From assembly GCF_001693255.1 (NCBI RefSeq), contig NZ_CP016474.1, forward strand, positions 1 through 64,000: DNA of 64,000 nt, read 5' to 3'. The notes beneath the pieces are model-generated. The model did no database searches. It saw nothing but the letters and a program-made list of their open reading frames with translations, and was not told where the DNA came from. Origin of the DNA: Picosynechococcus sp. PCC 7003. GTDB lineage: Bacteria > Cyanobacteriota > Cyanobacteriia > Cyanobacteriales > MRBY01. The position numbers were made by a program, and so were the translations under genes. Positions within the stretch are counted from its first letter, which is position 1. Every line of letters begins with the position of its first letter. Shown one piece after another: positions 57,379 to 64,000 of the stretch.

Positions 57379-57726
57379 CTAGGAAGTCAAAGAGGCATTC
57401 CGGAATTTCTTCGCCTGTTCTTCAATGCGCTCAGCTAAGCGATTACAAACCAGATTACACAGGTCATAGATTAGTTCGTCGCTGACCCGATAGTAGGCAG
57501 AAGTCCCTTCACTCCGCCGCTGTAGGATTCCTGCTTGGAGCATCACCTTGAGGTGTTTAGATACATTCGCTTGGCTTGTATCCGTTGCCTGAACTAAATC
57601 CTGGACACAGCGTTCTCCGTCCTGCAAGAGACTTAAAATCCTTAATCGCATCGGCTCTCCCAGAACACTAAAGTACGAAGCTACCTGTTGGAGCACTTCT
57701 GGGGGCATCTGATGGTCGTCAGGCAT
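57379..57726 (-). CDS. ArsR/SmtB-family transcriptional regulator with three cysteines
   Basis: A 115-residue winged-helix repressor: LGEPMRLRILSLLQDGERCV at residues 22-41, recognition helix in TSQANVSKHLKVM near residue 50, and a wing ending in YYRVSD. The cysteine in ERCVQDL (C40) is where ArsR and SmtB proteins place an alpha-3 metal or thiol ligand, and C90 and C94 (LCNLVC) in the last helix form a second pair position. A thiolate-rich metal or redox sensor is plausible, but the ligand cannot be read from sequence. No metal-efflux or metallothionein gene adjoins it. Confidence 0.88.
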   Translation of the reverse strand: MPDDHQMPPEVLQQVASYFSVLGEPMRLRILSLLQDGERCVQDLVQATDTSQANVSKHLKVMLQAGILQRRSEGTSAYYRVSDELIYDLCNLVCNRLAERIEEQAKKFRNASLTS

Positions 57727-57789
57727 TGGTTTTCTCAGAAAAAAGAATAGATAGTTTAAGACTATTGTATCAATTGATTATTGGAGCGC

Positions 57790-58287
57790 TTAGGTTGGGT
57801 TGACCCACATGAGCGTTTGACCAAATTCAATGGGCTCACCGTCTTCAACGGCAATTTTAACAACTTCACCGCTGACTTCTGCATCAATCTCATTCATTAA
57901 TTTCATCGCTTCAATGATGCAAACGGTTTGGCCATTGCCAACGCGATCGCCGACGGCCACAAAGGGATCTTCACCAGGGGCCGGCGCACGGTAGAACGTT
58001 CCCACCATGGGGGAGGTAATCGGCACCCACTTATCATCAATGCTTGCACTGGGAGCTGGGGTCTCAGCGGGAGGTGTTTCTGGGGTTGCAGTCGGTTGAG
58101 AAACAACGGGAGTGGACGTCGCTGGTTGGGCGATCGCCTCAGGCATCACCATCATCTGGGGAGCCGCCACAACGGTACCTTTGCTCACACGGAGTTCAAA
58201 ATCATCGGTTTTGAGTTCAAACTCAGTGACATTGGTTTGGCCGATGGTGGATAGAAGTTCTTGGATTTCTTGTAAATTAATAGCCAC
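57790..58287 (-). CDS. accB: Biotin carboxyl carrier protein of acetyl-CoA carboxylase
   Basis: AccB carries biotin between the carboxylase and carboxyltransferase of acetyl-CoA carboxylase, the first step of fatty acid synthesis. The 165-residue protein has an N-terminal helical segment, a Pro/Ala/Thr-rich swivelling linker (about residues 45-85), and a biotinyl domain with SPMVGTFYRAPAPGEDPFV and the biotinylation site EAMKLMN near residue 130. Translation starts at GTG. It follows efp by about 84 bases; efp-accB is a conserved bacterial pairing. The carboxyltransferase subunit gene accD lies near 63 kb. Confidence 0.95.
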   Translation of the reverse strand: MAINLQEIQELLSTIGQTNVTEFELKTDDFELRVSKGTVVAAPQMMVMPEAIAQPATSTPVVSQPTATPETPPAETPAPSASIDDKWVPITSPMVGTFYRAPAPGEDPFVAVGDRVGNGQTVCIIEAMKLMNEIDAEVSGEVVKIAVEDGEPIEFGQTLMWVNPT

Positions 58288-58371
58288 AGAACAGGTTATT
58301 CCTCACAACTGCATGGGTAGGGGGAGATCCAGATCAAGATTAGTGCAGATCTCCCAAAAAGCTTTGGTGCT

Positions 58372-58929
58372 CTATTCGCGACCGAGATAGGTATCGGTGC
58401 GGGTGTCGATCTTGATGCGCTCACCAATCGAAATAAAGAGAGGCACATTGACCTGGGCCCCTGTGGAAACGATGGCGGGCTTGGTGCCCCCTGTGGCCGT
58501 ATCTCCCTTGACCCCAGGATCTGTTTCGGTGACTTCGAGGACAACGGTATTGGGGAGTTCAACGTCAATGACTTGGCTGTTCCAGAAGAGGACATTGACT
58601 TCCATTTCTTCCATGAGGTATTTAACGCGATCGCCAATTTGTGCTTCGGTGAGGCGGACTTCCTCGTAGGTCTCCATATCCATAAAGACAAACTGCTCGC
58701 CCTCTTTATAGGTATGTTGCATCGTGCGTTTGTCGAGGATCGCTTGGGGAACAGTTTCACCAGCGCGGAACGTTTTTTCAACGACACTTCCCGTTTGGGC
58801 ATTTTTTAGTTTTGTCCGGACGAAGGCGGAACCTTTACCGGGTTTAACGTGGAGAAATTCGACGACGCGCCACACTGAACCGTCTAATTCGATGGATGTA
58901 CCAGTACGAAAGTCATTACTTGAAATCAT
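58372..58929 (-). CDS. efp: Translation elongation factor P
   Basis: EF-P relieves ribosome stalling at proline stretches. The 185-residue product is full length, with the N-terminal KOW-like domain around [20 protein letters not shown] (residues about 25-44; the loop-tip Lys is where modification occurs in some bacteria), two OB domains, and the C-terminal signature [13 protein letters not shown]. It is upstream of accB on the same strand. Whether the tip lysine is modified cannot be told, since no modification gene is nearby. Confidence 0.96.
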   Translation of the reverse strand: MISSNDFRTGTSIELDGSVWRVVEFLHVKPGKGSAFVRTKLKNAQTGSVVEKTFRAGETVPQAILDKRTMQHTYKEGEQFVFMDMETYEEVRLTEAQIGDRVKYLMEEMEVNVLFWNSQVIDVELPNTVVLEVTETDPGVKGDTATGGTKPAIVSTGAQVNVPLFISIGERIKIDTRTDTYLGRE

Positions 58930-58997
58930 GGAGCTTTAGCAACATTACGGGCTTGCATAATCAAACCATATTCTACCGTTGATAGGGAAATTTCCAG

Positions 58998-59690
58998 CTA
59001 AATTCCTCGACTGCCTTCGGGGGGCGGATTTTTTCCAGTTTTCGGAGTGGCGATCGCCGCCATGCCATAGACTTTTAGCCCCGCCTTCCTCAGGGTTTGT
59101 TGGGCTTCGGTGGCTGTTGTTCCCGTTGTGTAGATGTCGTCGATCAGTAAAATGGGCTGTCGAAACCCTTGGGAAAATGCCTTGGGATTGAGGGAAAAAG
59201 CTTGCTGGAGTTCCCGTTGCCGTTGGGGTACCGTCAGTTCAAAGAGGGCTTGGGTCGCTTTTGTGCGTTGCAGCAGCTGGGCTTCGTGGCGTAAGCCGGT
59301 GACTTGGGCAAATTGGCGGGCGATAATCTCGGCTTGGTTAAAACCCCGTTGTTTTTGCTTATCGGGATGCATTGGAATGGGGATGACAGTTAATGTTTGC
59401 GGGCCGGGAAAGGATTTTCGCCATTGCAAACCCAATTGAGCACCGAGCCACCGCCCCAGTTGGGGGGATTTGTTGTACTTCATGGTGGCGATCGCCCGTT
59501 TGAGGATGCCGTCGTACTGGCCCCAGACAAATAGCGGCAGATCGCCTTGCCAGTGGCGTTTGGGATTGATGAGTTTTGTTTTTTGCAATTGGCGATCGCA
59601 GTCCCGACAGACGATATTTTCTCCAGGGCGATCGCAGAGGGGACATTTATCCTGAAGAAATAGGGAGAGGAAATCTTGAAAAAGTTTCAT
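58998..59690 (-). CDS. comF: ComF-family phosphoribosyltransferase-like protein
   Basis: ComF proteins function in natural DNA uptake, apparently handling incoming single strands. The 230-residue protein has an N-terminal zinc-binding cysteine set (DKCPLCDRPGENIVCRDCDR, near residue 14) and a phosphoribosyltransferase-like core ending in the PRPP-loop motif PILLIDDIYTTGTTATEA near residue 186. ATG 59690 is used rather than TTG 59699. Its ATG overlaps the vapC stop as ATGA, which implies translational coupling to the toxin-antitoxin operon upstream. Synechococcus relatives are naturally transformable, which fits. Confidence 0.85.
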   Translation of the reverse strand: MKLFQDFLSLFLQDKCPLCDRPGENIVCRDCDRQLQKTKLINPKRHWQGDLPLFVWGQYDGILKRAIATMKYNKSPQLGRWLGAQLGLQWRKSFPGPQTLTVIPIPMHPDKQKQRGFNQAEIIARQFAQVTGLRHEAQLLQRTKATQALFELTVPQRQRELQQAFSLNPKAFSQGFRQPILLIDDIYTTGTTATEAQQTLRKAGLKVYGMAAIATPKTGKNPPPEGSRGI

Positions 59691-60106
59691 GATTGCCAAG
59701 GATTAACAACATCAATTCCACAATGATGAAAATCGTCAATATTGCGAGTCGCGATAATACCTTGGTTGATCAAACAAATCGCTGCAATCTGAGCATCAAA
59801 TTGAGATATTGGTCTTCCTTGTCTTCGCCGCGCCGATGAAATATCTGCAAAAGCAATGGCGGCCTCATCATCAAAAGAGAGGATCTTATGGCGAAACTCC
59901 ATTTGAAACATCTTCCGAGCCGCTTGAGTGAGCTGCTCCCGTCGCTGTCCCCCTGGCAAAGTAGCAATACCATAAAGAATTTCTGCTTGAGTGATCGCCG
60001 TAATAAAAAGTTCTGCACGGTTTTTTTTGGCAATCCATGTTTTCACCAGATGGGAGCCTTGGGGCTTCATTAGTTCAGAGAGAACATTTGTATCTAAAAT
60101 AATCAC
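59687..60106 (-). CDS. vapC: VapC-type PIN-domain toxin
   Basis: A 139-residue PIN-domain ribonuclease. Acidic active-site residues are visible: Asp5 in MIILDTNVLSELM, Glu43 in TQAEILYGIA, Asp near residue 105 in ISQFDAQIAAIC, and Asp in ATRNIDDF. VapC toxins cut tRNA or rRNA when freed from their antitoxin. Start is GTG. The length and motifs fit the FitB/VapC branch. It follows its antitoxin by 6 bases, and its stop overlaps the comF start. Confidence 0.9.
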   Translation of the reverse strand: MIILDTNVLSELMKPQGSHLVKTWIAKKNRAELFITAITQAEILYGIATLPGGQRREQLTQAARKMFQMEFRHKILSFDDEAAIAFADISSARRRQGRPISQFDAQIAAICLINQGIIATRNIDDFHHCGIDVVNPWQS

Positions 60107-60112
60107 CGTGCT

Positions 60113-60352
60113 TCAAGCTAGAAAAACATCACGAATTTTTTCCCGAGGGGGTAAGGGGATTTCAAATTCATCGAATTCTTGAAAATGTTGGGCGATCGCC
60201 TCCGCTAAATTTTGTGGTGATTCCTCTGCAACTAAAGCTTTTTGCAATATATCAATAATTTCTGCTTCGAGGGTGCGTCCATGTTTCTGGGCGCGTGCTT
60301 GTAAACGCTCGCTGAGATGCCGATCTAAATCGTGAATTGAGATGCTGGCCAT
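60113..60352 (-). CDS. vapB: FitA/VapB-type ribbon-helix-helix antitoxin
   Basis: A 79-residue antitoxin: the N-terminal strand and helices (MASISIHDLDRHLSERLQARAQKHGRTLEAEIIDIL) form a ribbon-helix-helix DNA-binding fold, typical of FitA-like antitoxins (GRTLEAEI motif). The C-terminal part (EFEIPLPPREKIRDVF) would block the toxin active site. Antitoxins of this type repress their own operon. It lies directly upstream of vapC, and the IS5-type element sits only 24 bases before its start, so its native promoter may have been displaced or replaced by one inside the element. Confidence 0.88.
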   Translation of the reverse strand: MASISIHDLDRHLSERLQARAQKHGRTLEAEIIDILQKALVAEESPQNLAEAIAQHFQEFDEFEIPLPPREKIRDVFLA

Positions 60353-60411
60353 ATTTTTTTAGGCGTAATTGTCTAAGAGGATGTCTGAGAAGGGTATGGC
60401 GGATAAAAAAA

Positions 60412-60446
60412 TAGAGATTTAGCCTGTAGAAGTACATAAATCTCTA
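60412..60446 (+). promoter_or_regulatory. Stem-loop upstream of the transposase start
   Basis: TAGAGATTTA at 60412-60421 pairs perfectly with TAAATCTCTA at 60437-60446 around a 15-base loop, 12 bases before the ATG. It could hinder ribosome loading on read-through transcripts, a known way for insertion sequences to limit transposition. The effect is inferred. Confidence 0.6.
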
Positions 60447-60458
60447 ATCTCAAAAATC

Positions 60459-60803
60459 ATGTCTACATCCTATCCGACAGACCTCACCGATGACCAATGG
60501 TCTCTCCTTAAACCCCTACTTCCCTCAGCTAAATCGGGTGGTCGTCCCCGCTCCACTGACCTGCGTCAAGTCGTTAATGCTCTCCTCTATATCCTCATGG
60601 GTGGTATCGCCTGGCGCTTACTGCCCCATGATTTCCCCAAATGGCAAACCGTCTATCACTACTTCCGCCAATGGCGTGACGATGGCACCCTCGAACGTAT
60701 TAACCAAACTCTCCATCAGTGGGAACGCACCACAGGTCATGACCACCCTCCTCACCGAGCTATGGGGTGGTGGATTCTCAATCGGTGGATACAGCAACAA
60801 TGA
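60459..60803 (+). CDS. IS5-family transposase, N-terminal frame (orfA)
   Basis: A 114-residue frame with the IS5/IS427-type start [18 protein letters not shown] and [23 protein letters not shown] (DUF4096-like DNA-binding part). The stop at 60803 falls inside the second frame. Because its last dozen residues ([12 protein letters not shown]) leave the family pattern, the functional protein most likely continues by a shift to the -1 frame before this stop, near the GGGG at 60764-60767. Confidence 0.88.
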   Translation: MSTSYPTDLTDDQWSLLKPLLPSAKSGGRPRSTDLRQVVNALLYILMGGIAWRLLPHDFPKWQTVYHYFRQWRDDGTLERINQTLHQWERTTGHDHPPHRAMGWWILNRWIQQQ

Positions 60804-61252
60804 TTCATCAGGATGTTGGAGTTGATGGAAATAAGAAAGTTAAAGGTCGCAAACGACACATCATGGTGGATAGCTTGGGCATTTTGATGGCCGTAGTGGT
60901 AACTGCCGCCAACACCGCGGAAGGTCAAGGATTAAAGCTATTGTTGGCACGAATCCAAAGGATGGGACTGAATCTAGAGTGTTTTTACCTGTTGTATGTG
61001 GATGGGGGGTATCACGGAGAAAGTCTTGTGCGCTGGGTAATGGACAAGTTTGGCTGGATATTGGAGAAAGTATTACGTCCGGAGGAGTGCAAAGGATTCA
61101 CAGCATTACCAAGGCGATGGGTAGTGGAGAGAACCTTTGGCTGGTTTTACTGGTGCCGCCGTTTGAGTCGAGACTATGAATGTAATACGAGGAGTGCGGA
61201 AGCGTGGATATATCTAGCATCCATTCGCATCCTTCTGAGGCGCTTGGCGTAA
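60743..61252 (+). CDS. IS5-family transposase, C-terminal frame (orfB)
   Basis: This frame is open from 60743 and carries the DDE catalytic core: first Asp in VDSQSVDTA, the [15 protein letters not shown] block, second Asp in [11 protein letters not shown], and Glu in [12 protein letters not shown]. An independent GTG start at 60767 is possible but would begin at the catalytic motif, so expression as an orfA-orfB fusion (about 262 residues) by -1 frameshift is more likely. The alternative is that an indel has disabled this copy. Confidence 0.88.
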   Translation, partial: PPSSPSYGVVDSQSVDTATMIHQDVGVDGNKKVKGRKRHIMVDSLGILMAVVVTAANTAEGQGLKLLLARIQRMGLNLECFYLLYVDGGYHGESLVRWVMDKFGWILEKVLRPEECKGFTALPRRWVVERTFGWFYWCRRLSRDYECNTRSAEAWIYLASIRILLRRLA

Positions 61253-61303
61253 TCTTTACAATATTTTCTCAGACATCCTCTAACTTCGATTGTAATGTGT
61301 CAT

Positions 61304-61330
61304 AAAAAAACTCCCTCAGATAGAAGGAGT
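61304..61330 (-). terminator. Rho-independent terminator of the bicupin gene
   Basis: On the minus strand, ACTCC and GGAGT form a stem followed by seven T residues, 26 bases past the end of the cupin gene. It lies next to the right end of the insertion sequence, which suggests the element entered just outside this transcription unit. Confidence 0.75.
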
Positions 61331-61355
61331 GATCTGCACTAACGAGTGTTTTTCA

Positions 61356-62267
61356 TTACTTGGCGAATTGGATATCGAGGGTACGCATATAAATTTGCAT
61401 CCCTGCATCCTGCACCGGAAACACAAATGCATCTTCATCCGACTCATTATGGTGGGAATGCCAAAGGCCTGGCGGCGTCACAAACACGCTATTGGGCTGC
61501 CACATCACCTTGACAGGGTTGATAATGTTGCCGTCATTATCGAGGGATTTACCGATGAGGGTATAGGTATTTTCCTTCGCAGAAACCGCTAAATCTAAAG
61601 CAATGGAATTGTGGCGGTGGGGCTTTTGGGAGGAGTGGGGCGGCACCAGATTATACAAAGACCACATGGTGTGGGTGGCGGTGCGGGTGGCTTCGCTCTC
61701 AGGATTGCCGAGAATCACGCCATTGCGGTTGAGGTTGCGACGGATGCCTTCTTCCCGAATGCGCTCAATTTCATTGTTGAGATATTCGCTGGCGTAGAAA
61801 GCCGGTTCAAAGCGGGGGGCAGTGGGTCGAACGCCGAGATAAGCCAACATTGGGGCGTCGTGAACCCAATATAAAGCACTGTCTGCGTCGGCATAGTGGG
61901 TAACGCCCGCATTCATCGGCAGGGTAAAAGAATCCCCTTTTTTCCATTCCAGGGTGCCATATTCGGTTTCAGTGCGCCCAGCGCCGCGCATCACATAAAA
62001 AACTTCGGAACTGGAAGCGGCGATCGCCTGAATCTGTTCCCCAGCATTAATTCGAATATAATTTGCCAATAAATTTGGGGTCGTGGCAGGGTATTTTGTT
62101 CCTAGTTCCACCGCCAGGTCGAGGGGGATGATCCGTGTTTCACCGGATTCATGGAGACTGGCCGGAAATGCGCGAATAGGCACATCTGCTAAACGTGGAT
62201 TGGCTGCCTTGTGATATTCCCAGCTGAGTGCTGTCTTTTGCCAAGTCTGATTCATGACATTTTCCAT
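61356..62267 (-). CDS. Bicupin domain protein
   Basis: A protein of about 303 residues with two cupin domains. The first (about residues 65-140) includes SSEVFYVMRGAGRTETEYG and LPMNAGVTHYADADSALYWV; the second (about 205-295) includes PHSSQKPHRHNSIALDLAVS, with a His-rich metal site, and TPPGLWHSHHNESDEDAFVFP. The layout recalls gentisate 1,2-dioxygenase-like bicupins, but the substrate cannot be assigned. ATG 62267, with GGGAG 8 bases upstream, is preferred; ATG 62255 is an alternative. It is an independent unit with its own terminator. Confidence 0.78.
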   Translation of the reverse strand: MENVMNQTWQKTALSWEYHKAANPRLADVPIRAFPASLHESGETRIIPLDLAVELGTKYPATTPNLLANYIRINAGEQIQAIAASSSEVFYVMRGAGRTETEYGTLEWKKGDSFTLPMNAGVTHYADADSALYWVHDAPMLAYLGVRPTAPRFEPAFYASEYLNNEIERIREEGIRRNLNRNGVILGNPESEATRTATHTMWSLYNLVPPHSSQKPHRHNSIALDLAVSAKENTYTLIGKSLDNDGNIINPVKVMWQPNSVFVTPPGLWHSHHNESDEDAFVFPVQDAGMQIYMRTLDIQFAK

Positions 62268-62477
62268 ATCCCGACTCCCGCTCAACCTAAATTGATTGCC
62301 TAAAGAAAAATGTCTCTTCGCGACGCCTGATCACTACATTGTTCGGGCTGAGGCAAAGAGATGTTTAACCAAAGTTAACATAAATGCCAGTAATAACAGT
62401 ACATTTAGCAACAAAATCCCTAAAGGGTACCATTGTCTAGGCTAATCACTCCAATGTACTTTTTCCCATCAATTTCC

Positions 62478-63437
62478 TTACTTATAAAAGTCGTTGGTCG
62501 AAGTTGATGCAATGGGCTCGTAAACTTTTTCTTTTTCCACGTGGGGGTCTAATTGTAGCTCCGGCAAAATGGGGTGAAAGGGCTGATGCAGACTGATCAT
62601 CTGGGCGAGGGTCTTTTTCAATTCGGTGCGGGGCACAATCGCATCTACAAATCCGTGTTGGAGTAGATATTCAGAGGTTTGAAAATCGTCAGGGAGTTTT
62701 TCTCGTAATGTCTGTTCAATGACGCGGCGTCCCGCAAAACCGATGGTTGCTTTAGGTTCGGCGATGATTAAATCTCCCAACATCGCAAAGCTAGCAGTGA
62801 CGCCCCCGGTGGTGGGATTGGTGAGGACGGGGATGTAGAGTAATTTTTTGGTGCGGTGACGTTCGAGGGCACCAGAGATTTTCGCCATCTGCATCAGACT
62901 AAGCATTCCCTCTTGCATTCTCGCCCCACCAGAAGCGCAGACGACTACCACGGGTAAACCTTCGGCGGTGCCATGTTCTACGAGGCGGCAAATTTTTTCA
63001 CCGACAACAGATCCCATACTGCCCCCCATAAAGCCAAAGTCCATCACGGCGAGGGCCAGGGGCAGACCGTCAATAAGTCCTGTGCCAGTGATTACAGCAT
63101 CAGTGAGGCTGGTTTTTTCTTGGTAATCTTTGAGGCGATCGCTATAGGCTTTTTTGTCACGGAATTTCAGGGGGTCGGTCGGCGCGACATTCTGACCAAT
63201 TTCTGTCCAGGTGCCTTCGTCAATGAGTTGGCGTACCCGTTCCCGACTGCCGACTCGGTTATGGAAGCCACACTCTTTACAGACCATTTGATTGTTGCGG
63301 AGGTCTTTGGTGTAGGTTAGGGCATCGCAGGATTTGCATTTCGTCCAGAGGCCATCGGCAATCTCTCGCTCCTGTTGGGGCTGGAGCTGGGTTTCAGAAT
63401 TTTGGCGATTTGCGGCAAACCAATCAAAAAGAGACAT
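62478..63437 (-). CDS. accD: Acetyl-CoA carboxylase carboxyltransferase subunit beta
   Basis: AccD pairs with AccA to move the carboxyl group from biotin to acetyl-CoA. The 319-residue protein has the N-terminal zinc ribbon CKSC...CKECG (residues about 34-57), followed by the crotonase-fold core with [25 protein letters not shown] near residue 118, [23 protein letters not shown] near residue 160, and [15 protein letters not shown] near residue 206. Length and zinc site are normal. The DUF2007-like gene lies 26 bases upstream and may share its transcript. Confidence 0.96.
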   Translation of the reverse strand: MSLFDWFAANRQNSETQLQPQQEREIADGLWTKCKSCDALTYTKDLRNNQMVCKECGFHNRVGSRERVRQLIDEGTWTEIGQNVAPTDPLKFRDKKAYSDRLKDYQEKTSLTDAVITGTGLIDGLPLALAVMDFGFMGGSMGSVVGEKICRLVEHGTAEGLPVVVVCASGGARMQEGMLSLMQMAKISGALERHRTKKLLYIPVLTNPTTGGVTASFAMLGDLIIAEPKATIGFAGRRVIEQTLREKLPDDFQTSEYLLQHGFVDAIVPRTELKKTLAQMISLHQPFHPILPELQLDPHVEKEKVYEPIASTSTNDFYK

Positions 63438-63463
63438 AGGCGGTTAGGGCGAAACACAAGGGT

Positions 63464-63673
63464 TTAGGGGTCATTTTCGGGGGGACTGAGCAGCAGTAAG
63501 GCGGTCCATTGATCAGGCGATCGCACCTGGAGAGCAGCTTGACTACCCTGCCCAAAATAAATGCCCAGTCCAATATCTAAAACACGATTGGGGATGCTGT
63601 GGGCTTCTAGGATCTGTCCCATCATTTCAGCTTCCCAACGGGCTTTTGTGGTTTTAATTGTAATCCAAGTCAC
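63464..63673 (-). CDS. DUF2007-like small protein
   Basis: A 69-residue protein starting at GTG. The pattern TTKARWEAEMMGQILEAHSIPNRVLDIG and ALQVRSPDQWTALLLL resembles the DUF2007 'putative signal transducing' fold, a small ferredoxin-like domain that often stands alone. Function is unknown. It is directly upstream of accD, 26 bases away, and is likely co-transcribed. Confidence 0.65.
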   Translation of the reverse strand: MTWITIKTTKARWEAEMMGQILEAHSIPNRVLDIGLGIYFGQGSQAALQVRSPDQWTALLLLSPPENDP

Positions 63674-63822
63674 AGTTTAGAAAAAGACAAAGGGTTGAGG
63701 GGCTTTTAGCACAAGGATAATTTTAAGGGGTTTATTTGGGCAAAGATCTACGATGGCGTTGGTCAGATTCAGCCGGAACCATCTTCTATAATGATCGGGT
63801 TTATCGTGTGTGGAGCTAAAAA

Positions 63823-64000
63823 ATGTCGTCTTTGCCCCATAAGCAGATCGGTGTCGCCGTTATTCGCGATCGCCAGGGAAAAATTTTAATTGATCGCCGT
63901 TTAGACAAAGGGGAAATGGCGGGCCTGTGGGAATTTCCTGGGGGGAAGATTGAACCAGGGGAAACCGTAGAAGCCTGTATTGCGCGGGAAATCCAAGAAG
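63823..64000 (+). CDS. mutT: Nudix hydrolase, MutT-type 8-oxo-dGTP diphosphatase (cut by window end)
   Basis: The first 59 codons of a Nudix protein that continues beyond the window. It shows the MutT start IGVAVIRDRQGKILIDRR and the Nudix box GGKIEPGETVEACIAREIQE, with the catalytic Glu residues present. MutT clears 8-oxo-dGTP from the nucleotide pool to avoid mutation. A TATAAT-like -10 box (63787-63792) lies 31 bases before the ATG. Other Nudix specificities remain possible until the rest is seen. Confidence 0.85.
   Translation, partial: MSSLPHKQIGVAVIRDRQGKILIDRRLDKGEMAGLWEFPGGKIEPGETVEACIAREIQE

Larger units (their letters stand above)
60374..61283 (+). mobile_element. IS5-family insertion sequence (IS427-like)
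   Basis: The element spans about 60377-61280 (roughly 904 bases). Its ends are inverted repeats, GAGGATGTCTGAGAA at 60377-60391 and its exact complement at 61266-61280. TAA flanks both sides (60374-60376 and 61281-61283) as a probable target duplication. Two overlapping frames encode the transposase. A 10-bp stem-loop precedes the start. The element lies between vapB and the terminator of the cupin gene. Perfect ends and flanking repeats suggest recent insertion. Confidence 0.9.

Overview
The window is cyanobacterial chromosome, most likely from the Synechococcus sp. PCC 7002 (Picosynechococcus) group. The HIP1 octamer GCGATCGC is scattered through almost every resident gene. The gene families are typical of cyanobacteria: a CruP-type lycopene cyclase homologue, Ycf46-like AAA ATPase, DUF1995, DUF3318, TIGR04168, a KTSC-tailed lysyl-tRNA synthetase, ftsQ-ftsZ, a one-piece tmRNA with an ANNIV-type tag, and a tandem pair of NrtS-like nitrate transporters. 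Naming the strain group is inference; the cyanobacterial assignment is not in doubt.

Layout. 1-6.8 kb: dnaA starts at base 1, followed by a BtuF-like binding protein, two NrtS-like membrane proteins, a Rieske oxygenase, nanE, purN, a cupin and an ArsC/Spx-like protein. 6.9-9.1 kb: an AT-rich, HIP1-free insert with a Uma2 nuclease and a DarT-DarG DNA ADP-ribosylation toxin-antitoxin pair. 9.2-15.2 kb: conserved cyanobacterial housekeeping genes (DUF1995, TIGR04168, VOC, Ycf46-like ATPase, rsmD, alpha/beta hydrolase). 15.3-19.4 kb: a 1385-residue STAND NTPase with WD40 repeats. 19.5-27.7 kb: ftsQ, ftsZ, thiD, a DUF697-type GTPase, an orphan 59-residue antitoxin-like gene, a lipoprotein, glycerate kinase, csaB and dps. 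27.8-28.3 kb: ssrA (tmRNA) with its terminator. 28.3-45.4 kb: a CysQ-type phosphatase, lysS, a nucleosidase, trpS, metF, phzF, ftsH, a 1930-residue TamB-like protein, a small conserved protein and cruP. 45.5-56.6 kb: a uracil-DNA glycosylase and a complete five-gene Pix/Tax-type chemotaxis operon (PATAN-REC, REC, CheW, six-GAF MCP, CheA-REC hybrid). 56.6-64 kb: DUF3318, an ArsR regulator, accB-efp, a vapB-vapC-comF unit, an IS5-family element, a bicupin, accD, a DUF2007-like protein and the start of mutT.

How the genes work together. accB and accD supply subunits of acetyl-CoA carboxylase. ftsQ and ftsZ build the divisome. The chemotaxis operon is a self-contained sensory pathway: the soluble MCP, with three candidate bilin-binding GAF domains, would signal through CheW to the CheA hybrid and then to the two response regulators. 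darT-darG and vapB-vapC are complete toxin-antitoxin pairs, while the 59-residue gene at 24.06 kb looks like an antitoxin without a partner.

The observations most worth following up are: (i) the DarG homologue ends in QLSLF, an exact match to the bacterial sliding-clamp-binding consensus, and has a helix-hairpin-helix-like segment; (ii) the partner DarT has a roughly 70-residue N-terminal extension with a hydrophobic stretch; (iii) the MCP carries three Cys-His GAF domains in a row, the last with a second cysteine exactly 28 residues upstream but an altered DXCF motif; (iv) the STAND-WD40 protein has an unrecognised N-terminal half; (v) comF is coupled by an ATGA overlap to a vapBC toxin-antitoxin operon.
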